From: PR03 sp031362725
Lineage (GTDB): Bacteria; Myxococcota_A; UBA9160; PR03
Direction: 5' to 3'
Assembly (NCBI GenBank): GCA_031362725.1
Contig: JANLTC010000226.1
Coordinates: forward strand, 1-24,083
Length of the DNA: 24,083 bases
Part shown: positions 13,664 to 20,675 of the stretch, in pieces
Layout: each line of letters begins with the position of its first letter
How positions within the stretch are numbered: the first letter of the stretch is position 1
Translations under genes and position numbers: made by a program
Notes under the pieces: model-generated
The model's database searches: none
What the model saw: only the letters and a program-made list of their open reading frames with translations
What the model was told of the DNA's origin: nothing

Positions 13664-14595
13664 GCGAACCGATCATCGCCGCAACGGGACTCACCAAGCG
13701 CTTCGGCGCCTTCACCGCGGTGGACGATCTTACGCTCACGGTCGAGCCGGGCGCGATCTTCGCATTTCTCGGCGCCAACGGATCGGGCAAGAGCACGACG
13801 ATCCGGATGCTGATCGGCTTGCTCGAACCGACGGCCGGCACGATCCGCGTGGACGGCATCGATGTGATCGCGCACCCGCGCCGCGTGCGCGAGCGGATCG
13901 GCTACATGGGTCAGAAGGTGAGCCTGTATCAGGGCATCACGCTGCGCGAGAACGTCGAGTTCTACGCCGGTCTCTACGGCATCGAAGGTGTGCAGCTCGA
14001 AACGCGCTGGGGCGCGGTGTGCGAACGATTTGCGCTCGGCGATGCCGAAGGCGAGCGCCCCGAGAGCCTGCCTGCCGGTCTGCGCCAACGCGCCGGTCTC
14101 GCACTCGCGACGCTGCACGAGCCACGCCTGCTCTTCCTCGATGAACCGACCGCCGGTGTCGACGTCGCGAGCCGCGACCTGTTCTGGCAGATCATCCAGG
14201 ACGAGGCCGCCGCGGGTCGCACGGTCTTCGTCACCACACACTTTCTCGAGGAAGCCGACTACTGCGACCACGTATCGTTCATCGCGCGCGGTCGTCTCGT
14301 CGCGAACGCAACACCCGAAGCGTTGCGCGCGGCCCACTCCGATGGCTACCGGATCGACGTCGCGACGCCGCTCGACACGGGCGCTCTCGCGCGGCTCGCT
14401 GAAGCGGGTTTTGCCGCCTCGGCGACGCGCGAAGGCGCGGCGTTGCGCCGGCCGCAGATCGATGCCGGATCGCTCGATGCGCTCGCCGCCGCGCTCGGAC
14501 CGGCCGCGATTGGTGGCGTGCAGATCGCACAACCCGCGATGAACGACGTCTTCGCGCGCATCATCAGCAGTCTTCCGGATTCGCCGACGTCATGA
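13660..14595 (+). CDS. ABC transporter ATPase, equivalent of the YbhF C-terminal half
   Basis: A 311-aa nucleotide-binding subunit. Walker A is GANGSGKST (38-46), Walker B LLFLDEPTAGVD (D161/E162), and the H-loop is intact (VTTHFLEEADYCD, H194). The signature is degenerate: SLPAGLRQR (136-144) instead of LSGGQQQR. E. coli YbhF's C-terminal half has, from memory, the similar LPLGFKQR, so this is a family trait and not damage. In a heterodimer with the preceding ATPase, this subunit's Walker motifs face that subunit's intact LSGGM, making one competent ATP site. The other site is doubly degenerate. ATGA overlaps of 4 bp join it to both neighbours. Confidence 0.93.
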   Translation: MSEPIIAATGLTKRFGAFTAVDDLTLTVEPGAIFAFLGANGSGKSTTIRMLIGLLEPTAGTIRVDGIDVIAHPRRVRERIGYMGQKVSLYQGITLRENVEFYAGLYGIEGVQLETRWGAVCERFALGDAEGERPESLPAGLRQRAGLALATLHEPRLLFLDEPTAGVDVASRDLFWQIIQDEAAAGRTVFVTTHFLEEADYCDHVSFIARGRLVANATPEALRAAHSDGYRIDVATPLDTGALARLAEAGFAASATREGAALRRPQIDAGSLDALAAALGPAAIGGVQIAQPAMNDVFARIISSLPDSPTS

Positions 14596-15728
14596 ACACA
14601 CGGCGCCTTAGGACGTTGGTGGTGCGCGAGGTGCGCGCGACGCTGCGCGACCCGTTCACGGTGATCACGCTGATCGCCGTTCCGCTCGTCGCACTGCTGG
14701 CGTTCTCCTCGGTCCTCGCGACGAACGTGCAGCACATGCGGCTCGGTGTCTTCGACGCGAGTCGCAGCACCGTCGGTCGCCGACTGGTCGCCGACCTCGC
14801 CGCCGGGAATGCGTTCGATCCGATCCCGTTCGCGACGCGCGAATCGCTCGAAGCCGCACTCGTGGCCGGCGCGATCAGCACTGCGCTGGTGTTGCCGCCG
14901 GATCTCGGAACGGCGCTCGCGCGGAGAGCCGGCGCCGCGCCGCCCGAGGTGCAGATCCTCTACGACGGCGCCGAAACCGTGCTCGCCGGCAATGCCGACG
15001 CATTCCTGCGATCGATCGTCGCAGCCAGCGGCTCGCGACTCGCCGTGCGGGAGCTGCAGACCCGAGACGGATCGAGTCGCTCGGGCCAGGGGGTCCTGGT
15101 CGTCACGCAGGCGCTCTTCAACCCGCAGCTCTCGGGTCGGCCCTTCATGGTGGCAGGCACCTTCGGATTCGTGCTGTCGTTCCTGACCGTGCTGATCACC
15201 GCGGTCTCGATCGTGAACGAGCGCCTGCAAGGAACCTTCGATCAGCTGCAACTCACGCCCGCGACCAATCTCGAGATCCTGCTCGGCAAGCTACTGCCGA
15301 TGGGCGCTGTATTCACGCTCGACGTGCTGCTGATGATCGTCGTCGCGGGATTGGTGCTCGGCGTCTGGCCCGCTGGCAGTGTGCTCTTCTTCTTGTTGGT
15401 GGCGAGCTTCTACGTCGCGATGTCGCTTTCGCTCGGCTTGATCTTCTCGGCGACGTCAGCGACCGCCGCGGAAGCCGTACAGAAGACGGTGCTGTTCAGC
15501 ATTCCGCTGGTGCAGCTCTCGGGCTTCGCGTTCCCGATCCGCAACATGCCGATCGGCGTGCAGTGGCTGACCGAGGCGCTCCCGGCGACGCATTTCATCC
15601 GCGTGACGCGCGCGATCTACTTGCGCGGCGCCGGGCCATTCGAGCTTTGGAACGAGCTGCTCTTCCTCGGCGTTTTCGGTGCCGCGCTGATGGCGCTAGC
15701 GCTGCGCACGCTCGAGCGGAGGGGCTAG
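14592..15728 (+). CDS. ybhS: ABC-2 type permease (YbhS-like)
   Basis: A 378-aa inner-membrane subunit of the exporter. One N-terminal membrane segment (about 21-42, VITLIAVPLVALLAFSSVLA) is followed by an extracytoplasmic domain of about 140 residues. A block of about five membrane segments begins near residue 186, including TFGFVLSFLTVLITAVSIVN, FTLDVLLMIVVAGLVLGVWP and SVLFFLLVASFYVAMSLSLG. The motif NERLQGTFDQLQLTP between segments is the coupling region typical of ABC-2 permeases (E/RxxGT). The start ATG 14592 overlaps the preceding stop (ATGA). The next permease starts 3 bp after its stop. The two probably form a heterodimeric pore. Confidence 0.92.
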   Translation: MNTRRLRTLVVREVRATLRDPFTVITLIAVPLVALLAFSSVLATNVQHMRLGVFDASRSTVGRRLVADLAAGNAFDPIPFATRESLEAALVAGAISTALVLPPDLGTALARRAGAAPPEVQILYDGAETVLAGNADAFLRSIVAASGSRLAVRELQTRDGSSRSGQGVLVVTQALFNPQLSGRPFMVAGTFGFVLSFLTVLITAVSIVNERLQGTFDQLQLTPATNLEILLGKLLPMGAVFTLDVLLMIVVAGLVLGVWPAGSVLFFLLVASFYVAMSLSLGLIFSATSATAAEAVQKTVLFSIPLVQLSGFAFPIRNMPIGVQWLTEALPATHFIRVTRAIYLRGAGPFELWNELLFLGVFGAALMALALRTLERRG

Positions 15729-15731
15729 CGC

Positions 15732-16916
15732 ATGATTTCGCACCACGGCCGGGAACGGCCGCGCGCTAGCAGGGTGGAAGGACTGCGGCGCTTCGTCACC
15801 AACGTACTGGCGGTGGCGTATCGCGAGACCACGGTGCTGCGCCACGACAAGGCCTTCCTCGGCGTCGTTGCGATCCAGCCGATCATGATGTTGCTGCTCT
15901 TCGGCGGCGCGCTCTCGAACGAACCCGCGAACGTTCCGTGGGCGGTGCTCGACCAGAGCCGCACCACGACGAGCCGCCGTCTCGTCGAAGAGATCGGCGC
16001 CACCGGATACTTCCTGTCGCCAGAACGCGTCACCAGCTACGACGCCGGGCGCGGTCTGCTCGAGCGCGGCGGAGCCATCGCGTTGGTCGTGATCCCGCAC
16101 GATTTCCAGCGCGACGCGTTTCGCGGTCGCCCGTCGATCGAGGTGCTGCTCGATGGCGCCGAGCCGCTCACCGCGGCACGCATCGGCGGCACCATCAGCC
16201 AGGTGGCGAGTCGCTTCGATCCTGCGTCGCGCAGCGGCACGTCGCATCGCGCCGATCCCGTGCGTGGGGGCGCCGCGTTGGCGATGCGCCCGCGCTTCTG
16301 GTTCAACCCCACGCTGCGCGACCGCGATTTCTTCCTCGCCGCACTGGCCGGCATGCTGCTCACCAATCTGTGCTTCTCTGCTTCCAGCCTCGGGCTCGTC
16401 GGCGAGCGCGAGAGCGGCACCTACGAAGCGACACTCGCGCTGCCGATCTCGCCGCTCGAGATCGTGCTCGGCAAGCTCGTTCCCTACGTCGTCGTCTGCT
16501 ACGCGGTGCTGACGATCGCCATCCTCGGCGCGGGCATCGGTTTTGGCGTCTGGCCGAGTGGAAGCTGGCTCGCGATCGGCGCGCTGACACTGCCGTTCGT
16601 TTTCGCATCGCTCTCGGTCGGCGTGCTCGTTTCGGTGCTCGTGAGCAGCAGCGCACAAGCGGTCTTCCTGACCGTTTTCGTGATCCTTCCTTCGTTCGTC
16701 CTCTCGGGCGTGATGTTCCCGTATCAGCTGATGCCGGACGGCGTGCGCCAACTCGGTGCGATCCTGCCGCTGCGCTGGTATCAGATCGGCCTGCGCCGGC
16801 TCGTGTTGCGCGGTGGCGACTTCGGTGACGTGTGGGTCCCGTTCGTCGCGCTGTGCATGCTGTTCGGGGTGCTGCTGACGCTGGTGCGCTGGCGGATGAA
16901 GCCGCGGCTCGGGTGA
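15732..16916 (+). CDS. ybhR: ABC-2 type permease (YbhR-like)
   Basis: A 394-aa inner-membrane subunit, paralogous to the preceding permease. A first membrane segment (about 43-60, FLGVVAIQPIMMLLLFGG) leads to a soluble outer domain and then a C-terminal membrane block from about residue 198, with FFLAALAGMLLTNLCFSASS, LVPYVVVCYAVLTIAILGAG and AVFLTVFVILPSFVLSGVMF. GERESGTYEATLALPISPLE is the ABC-2 coupling motif. ATG 15732 lies 3 bp after the previous stop. It closes the export operon: an ECF-type promoter begins 14 bp after its stop codon. The substrate is unknown; E. coli YbhFSR has been linked to drug and cation efflux. Confidence 0.92.
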   Translation: MISHHGRERPRASRVEGLRRFVTNVLAVAYRETTVLRHDKAFLGVVAIQPIMMLLLFGGALSNEPANVPWAVLDQSRTTTSRRLVEEIGATGYFLSPERVTSYDAGRGLLERGGAIALVVIPHDFQRDAFRGRPSIEVLLDGAEPLTAARIGGTISQVASRFDPASRSGTSHRADPVRGGAALAMRPRFWFNPTLRDRDFFLAALAGMLLTNLCFSASSLGLVGERESGTYEATLALPISPLEIVLGKLVPYVVVCYAVLTIAILGAGIGFGVWPSGSWLAIGALTLPFVFASLSVGVLVSVLVSSSAQAVFLTVFVILPSFVLSGVMFPYQLMPDGVRQLGAILPLRWYQIGLRRLVLRGGDFGDVWVPFVALCMLFGVLLTLVRWRMKPRLG

Positions 16917-16930
16917 GCGCGTCGGCGGGC

Positions 16931-16957
16931 TGTAACGTTCTCCCAGTCCCCGGCGTT
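16931..16957 (+). promoter_or_regulatory. Candidate ECF41-type autoregulated promoter
   Basis: TGTAACG (16931-16937), 16 bp, CGTT (16954-16957). The published ECF41 promoter consensus is TGTCACA-N16-CGTC, so this site matches at 5 of 7 and 3 of 4 positions with the exact spacer length. It sits directly before an ECF41-like sigma gene, as expected of an autoregulated promoter. A start of transcription near 16964 would favour GTG 16984 over GTG 16969 as the translation start. Confidence 0.5.
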
Positions 16958-16983
16958 CTTTCGCTGAGGTGGGAACGGAGAAC

Positions 16984-17940
16984 GTGACGGCGATCGAGCC
17001 CCCCGATCGGGCTGTAGAACTCGAAGCGCTCTTCCGCGCGCAGCAGCGCCGGTTGTGGGGACTCGCGTATCGGTTGACCGGAAGCGCGGAGGACGCCGAC
17101 GACGTCGTACAGGAATCGTTCGTCCGGCTCGTCGCGCAGCCGCCCGCGTCTCCCGTCGCGGAGCTCGGTCCGTGGCTGAAGCGAGTCGCGACGAACCTCG
17201 GCATCGACGCGCTGCGTCGCCGGCGGCGCCGGGACTACGTGGGTCCGTGGTTGCCGTCCCCCGTCGACACCTCGGATGCGGAGTGGCTCGATGCACTTCC
17301 GAGCGAGACCCCGGATCCCGAGGCGCGCTATGGACTCACGGAGAGCGTCACCTTCGCGTTCCTGCTCGCCCTCGAAGTGCTCGGCCCGCGCCAGCGTGCG
17401 GTGTTGCTGCTGCGCGACGTGCTCGGCTACTCCGCGCGCGAGACCGCCGATTTGATCGGCGCGTCGGAGGGAAATGTTCGCGTGCTGCACACGCGCGCGC
17501 GCGCTGCGCTGGCGGACTACGACGCGCAGCGCTGCATCCCGACGCCGGAGCTGCAGGCGCGCCATCGCGGCGCGCTCGACCAGTTCCTCGGCTGTCTGCT
17601 CACGCAGGACGCGCGCGGACTCGAAGCGCTGCTCGCGGAGTCGATCCACACCGTGACGGACTCCGCAGGGGAATACACCGCGCTCGCGACGCCGATGGCC
17701 GGTCGCGCGCGGGTCGCCCGCTTCTACCTGGCCGCCGCGCTGCAGCGACGCGGCCCCGGTACGCACATCGAAGTGCGCCTCGTGAACGGGCTCCCGGCGG
17801 CGATCATCACGCTCGAACATCCGGTGCGGCGTCAGGCGCCGCGAACGCTGTTGCAGTGCCAACTCGACGGCGACGGCCAGATCCGCGTCGTCCGCACCGT
17901 GCTCGCGCCGCGCAAGCTCGCGGCGCTGCCGCCCGCGTAA
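16984..17940 (+). CDS. ECF sigma factor with SnoaL-like C-terminal domain (ECF41-like)
   Basis: A 318-aa extracytoplasmic-function sigma factor fused to a regulatory domain. Region 2 is LFRAQQRRLWGLAYRLTGSA plus EDADDVVQESFVRL (about 16-49). The linker YVGPWLPSP (about 85-93) resembles the conserved linker of the ECF41 group. Region 4 is LGPRQRAVLLLRDVLGYSAR with a DLIGASEGNVRVLHTRARAAL helix-turn-helix (about 133-176). Residues from about 193 on form a SnoaL/NTF2-like domain that in ECF41 proteins controls activity in place of an anti-sigma factor; VRLVNGLPAA and VRTVLAPRKLAAL correspond to its conserved patches. GTG 16984 is preferred, with AGGTGGG 10 nt upstream; GTG 16969 would add 5 residues. 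The usual ECF41 partner (carboxymuconolactone decarboxylase or oxidoreductase) is absent; a membrane hydroxylase gene follows instead. Confidence 0.9.
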   Translation: MTAIEPPDRAVELEALFRAQQRRLWGLAYRLTGSAEDADDVVQESFVRLVAQPPASPVAELGPWLKRVATNLGIDALRRRRRRDYVGPWLPSPVDTSDAEWLDALPSETPDPEARYGLTESVTFAFLLALEVLGPRQRAVLLLRDVLGYSARETADLIGASEGNVRVLHTRARAALADYDAQRCIPTPELQARHRGALDQFLGCLLTQDARGLEALLAESIHTVTDSAGEYTALATPMAGRARVARFYLAAALQRRGPGTHIEVRLVNGLPAAIITLEHPVRRQAPRTLLQCQLDGDGQIRVVRTVLAPRKLAALPPA

Positions 17941-17958
17941 CGAATCGCGCGGCTCGAA

Positions 17959-17995
17959 CGTCTCGTCGTCGGATCGATGGAGATCCGAGGAGACG
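17959..17995 (+). promoter_or_regulatory. Predicted hairpin enclosing the hydroxylase Shine-Dalgarno
   Basis: TCGGATC (17969-17975) pairs perfectly with GATCCGA (17982-17988) around a GATGGA loop. Further out, CGTCTC (17959-17964) pairs with GAGACG (17990-17995) across a small internal loop. That makes 13 base pairs. The Shine-Dalgarno GAGGAG (17987-17992) lies inside the 3' arm, 7 nt before the ATG at 18000. The pairing is seen directly; translational control is inferred. It could instead be a DNA operator. Confidence 0.5.
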
Positions 17996-17999
17996 ACGG

Positions 18000-18830
18000 A
18001 TGGCGAACCAAACATTCCTGCGAAATGTCGCGGTACTTCTGGCAGCGATGGCGATGCTGAGCATCTTCGAAACGCTGCTGCCGTTCTCCCGCAAGCGGGA
18101 ATGGCGTCGCCGCCATCGCGTGCCAAACCTCCAACTGGCAGCAGTCACGCTGGGGCTGAACTTCGCACTCAACGCGGGCGCCGTGCTGATCACCGGATGG
18201 CTCTGCGCGCGCGGCTTCGGACTGCTCGCGGGCGCTGCCGTGCCACCGCTCGCGATGACGGCGATCGGTTTCGTCGTGCTCGACGCCGCCACCTACACCT
18301 GTCACCGGTCGATGCACTGGCTGCCGCTGCTCTGGCGCGCGCATCGCGTTCACCACGCGGATCCGCTCGTGGACGTGACGACGTCGCTTCGCCAGCACCC
18401 GATCGAAGGGCTGTGGCGATTCGGGTTCGTGATGGCGCCGGCGTGGCTTCTCGGCGCACCGGCCGAGGCCGTCGCGGTCTACCGCCTGGTCTCCGTTCTG
18501 GTCGGACTCACGGAACACATGGACGTGAAGCTTTGGGAACCGCTCGACACCGCGCTCTCTTGGGTTTTCTGCACGCCGAACATGCACAAGGTCCACCACT
18601 CGCGGCTCGCGACCCTGACCGACACGAACTACGGGAACATCTTCTCGCTCTTCGATCGCGTCTTCGGAACCTTCACGCCGCCGTCGCCCGCGCGCGATAT
18701 CGACTACGGCCTCGCGGGTTATGATGACGTCGGCACCCAGCAATTCGGCGCGCTGCTGCGGCTGCCGTTCCGCGCTGCCAACCACTCGACCGCGCGACGA
18801 GACGCGCTCTACCGGAGGAATCACGCATGA
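18000..18830 (+). CDS. Membrane fatty acid hydroxylase / sterol desaturase family protein
   Basis: A 276-aa integral-membrane di-iron oxygenase. The histidine clusters that bind the two irons are all visible: HRSMH (102-106), HRVHH (115-119), H133 (RQHPIEG), H173 (TEHMDV) and HKVHHS (196-200). Hydrophobic segments lie at about 10-27, 47-70 and 76-95, with more between 142 and 172. The family hydroxylates or desaturates lipids, sterols or carotenoids; the substrate here is unknown. The start ATG 18000 has GAGGAG with a 7-nt spacer, buried in a hairpin. It lies 59 bp after the ECF sigma gene and overlaps the ChrB-domain gene by 4 bp, so these are probably one unit. Confidence 0.9.
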   Translation: MANQTFLRNVAVLLAAMAMLSIFETLLPFSRKREWRRRHRVPNLQLAAVTLGLNFALNAGAVLITGWLCARGFGLLAGAAVPPLAMTAIGFVVLDAATYTCHRSMHWLPLLWRAHRVHHADPLVDVTTSLRQHPIEGLWRFGFVMAPAWLLGAPAEAVAVYRLVSVLVGLTEHMDVKLWEPLDTALSWVFCTPNMHKVHHSRLATLTDTNYGNIFSLFDRVFGTFTPPSPARDIDYGLAGYDDVGTQQFGALLRLPFRAANHSTARRDALYRRNHA

Positions 18831-19273
18831 AGTGGGTGACGCGCTGGCGGCCGCGCGTGAATCGGACCGCCACCGCATGGTTGATCCGCCGCTTCATCGA
18901 CCCGGCCGCGGAGATCCTGTTTGTCGATCCGCAGGAAGTGGCCGGCATCCAGCAACGCGAAGGCGCGATCGGCTTCGACGCGCCCGGCGCGACGCATCCG
19001 CACCGTGATGCAGAGGGACGTTGTTCGTTCGAAGCGCTGGCCGCGGAACACCGGCCGGGCGACGTTGCGCTGCAAGAACTCGCACGCATCGTCCACGGCG
19101 CTGATTTCGCGGATGCCGTGCACACGACGCCCGAGTCGATCGGCCTGCGCGCGATCTCGCAGGGTTTCCCGCTGGTCGAAGCGGACGATCACACACTCGT
19201 GGACCGGGCATCTTTCGTCTACGACGCTCTCTACGCGTCGCTGTGCGAGCGTCATGAGCGGGCGAGCGGATAG
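18827..19273 (+). CDS. ChrB C-terminal-domain protein (chromate-resistance type)
   Basis: A 148-aa soluble protein consisting only of the domain found at the C-terminus of ChrB, the chromate-sensing regulator. MKWVTRWRPRVNRTATAWLI and RRFIDPAAEILFV at the start, EGAIGFDAPGATHPHRD, CSFEALAAEH, ARIVHGAD and the end DHTLVDRASFVYDALYASL all match the domain pattern. The N-terminal ChrB DNA-binding part and any chrA transporter are absent here, so a role in chromate resistance is not supported by context. Conserved His and Asp positions suggest a metal- or redox-linked enzyme. ATG 18827 overlaps the hydroxylase stop (ATGA) and has GGAGGA 7 nt upstream. Confidence 0.88.
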   Translation: MKWVTRWRPRVNRTATAWLIRRFIDPAAEILFVDPQEVAGIQQREGAIGFDAPGATHPHRDAEGRCSFEALAAEHRPGDVALQELARIVHGADFADAVHTTPESIGLRAISQGFPLVEADDHTLVDRASFVYDALYASLCERHERASG

Positions 19274-19541
19274 GAATCGCTGAGATCGCCTGAAATGGCG
19301 GCGCGCCAGCCGCTCACGCTCGCCGCGGTAGCTGGTGGATCGGACGCTCGCGGGACTTCCCCCTTGGCGATTGTGAGAATGCTGCGCACCGCGCGGGAAA
19401 CACATCCGAGCTCCACGCCGACCGCGTATTCCGAGTCATCCCCTGACTGGACGCTAGGCTGACGGCGTAGCCAGAGCCGTGGGCGGCTCGTGCGGCTGGT
19501 AGCGGTCGTATCGATCGGACGGGGAAATGGAGACGGAACGC
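19274..19541. other. Intergenic region upstream of hflK
   Basis: No gene was recognised here. A 6-bp hairpin GAGCCG-TGGG-CGGCTC (19474-19489) may end the ECF-hydroxylase-ChrB transcript, but it has no T-tract. I found no convincing sigma-70 or sigma-32 promoter for hflK, although one is expected in this stretch. Confidence 0.4.
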
Positions 19542-19580
19542 ATGAAGGCACACGACGCGAGCGGTGACTGCGATGTCTGA
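19542..19580 (+). CDS. Possible 12-codon leader ORF overlapping the hflK start
   Basis: ATG 19542 opens a 12-aa frame (MKAHDASGDCDV) ending in TGA at 19578-19580, with GGAG 9 nt upstream. It overlaps the hflK ATG at 19573 by 8 nt in another frame. hflK itself has a poor Shine-Dalgarno, so reinitiation after this leader is possible. It may also be chance; the peptide has no recognisable features. Confidence 0.25.
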   Translation: MKAHDASGDCDV

Positions 19581-20673
19581 GCGGAATCAAGGTCCGTGGT
19601 CTGGCGGCGGACCGAGTGATCCGATCGAGGTTCTCACGAAGATCTTTGAAGATGTACGGAAGCAGTTCGGTGGCGCGAGCCAAGGCCGCTTCAGCCCGTG
19701 GTTGATCGTGGCCATCGCAGTGCCGCTCTACGCCCTCAGCGGAATCTTCATCATCGCGCCCGACGAGCGTGGCGTGGTCCTACGCTTCGGGCGCGTCGTG
19801 CGCGAGGCAGATCCAGGGCCTGGGTACCACCTCCCGTGGCCCGTCGAGGAGGTGTTGAAGCCGTCGGTCACGCAGATCCGCAAGGCGGAGTTTGGATTTC
19901 GTACGGTGGATGCCGGGCCGCCGGCCCGCTATCGCGACGAGGACGTCGAAGCGCTGATGCTCACCGGCGACGAGAACATCGTGAAGCTGCAATTCATCGC
20001 GCAGTACAAGGTGAAGCCCGAGGAGAGCGGCGCAACCGATTTCCTCTTCCATGTGCGCGATCCGGAGGAGACCGTTCGCGCCGCCGCCGAGGCCGCGATG
20101 CGCGAGATCGTCGGCCGCAACGACATCGATAACTCCTTGACTGAAGGCAAGGAGCGCATCCAGGAGGACGCGCAGTTGCTGCTGCAGCAAATCCTCGATC
20201 GCTACGACGTGGGACTCGAGGTGGCGACGCTCAAGCTCCAGGACGTCGATCCGCCAGACCAGGTGTCGGACGCGTTCAAGGACGTGATCAGCGCGCAACA
20301 GGACAAGGAGCGACTGATCAACGAAGCGACCGGCTACGCCAACGACGTGGTGCCGAAGGCGCGCGGTCAGGCCGCGCAGCTGCTGAATGAGGCCGAAGGC
20401 TACAAGGCCGCCAAGCTCCAGGATGCGGCCGGCGCTGCGCAGCGCTTCATCGCTCTTCACGACGAGTACTCCAAGGCCAAGGACGTCACGCGCCAGCGCT
20501 TGTACCTCGAAACCATGGAGGAAGTGATGGGACGCATGAAGAAGATCTTCCTCGACGACTTCGCTGGCACCCAGGTGGTGCCGTACCTCCCGCTCGATCA
20601 GGTGCTCAAGCCGCGGGCGGCCGAGGTGGTGGAACCCGCGGCACGACCGGCTGCTCAGCCGGGGCAGAGGTAG
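19573..20673 (+). CDS. hflK: HflK, membrane prohibitin-like regulator of FtsH
   Basis: A 366-aa protein that, with HflC, forms a large membrane-bound cage around the FtsH protease and modulates turnover of membrane proteins. A glycine-rich cytoplasmic N-terminus (NQGPWSGGGP) is followed by one membrane segment (about 42-61) and the SPFH domain, which begins at IIAPDERGVVLRFGRVVRE. GPGYHLPWPVEEV and VKLQFIAQYKVK are typical HflK strands. A coiled-coil region with NEAEGYKAAKLQDAAGAAQR and FIALHDEYSKAKDVTRQRLY ends at VPYLPLDQ. ATG 19573 is preferred; GTG 19564 in the same frame is an alternative. hflC follows after 2 bp. The hflX and hfq genes often found upstream are absent. Confidence 0.95.
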   Translation: MSERNQGPWSGGGPSDPIEVLTKIFEDVRKQFGGASQGRFSPWLIVAIAVPLYALSGIFIIAPDERGVVLRFGRVVREADPGPGYHLPWPVEEVLKPSVTQIRKAEFGFRTVDAGPPARYRDEDVEALMLTGDENIVKLQFIAQYKVKPEESGATDFLFHVRDPEETVRAAAEAAMREIVGRNDIDNSLTEGKERIQEDAQLLLQQILDRYDVGLEVATLKLQDVDPPDQVSDAFKDVISAQQDKERLINEATGYANDVVPKARGQAAQLLNEAEGYKAAKLQDAAGAAQRFIALHDEYSKAKDVTRQRLYLETMEEVMGRMKKIFLDDFAGTQVVPYLPLDQVLKPRAAEVVEPAARPAAQPGQR

Positions 20674-20675
20674 AC

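Noticed and set aside
15696..17204. 502-codon and 588-codon minus-strand frames over the permease and ECF genes (15696-17204, 16360-18126)
   Set aside because: Low-complexity Arg/Glu/Ala composition, and fully covered by plus-strand genes with clear motifs and ATGA overlaps.
18827..19273. Chromate-resistance operon
   Set aside because: Only the ChrB C-terminal domain is present; the ChrB N-terminal domain and ChrA transporter are missing.
19474..19489. Intrinsic terminator after the ChrB-domain gene
   Set aside because: A 6-bp stem with a TGGG loop but no T-tract, and about 200 bp from the stop; kept only as a weak note in the intergenic entry.
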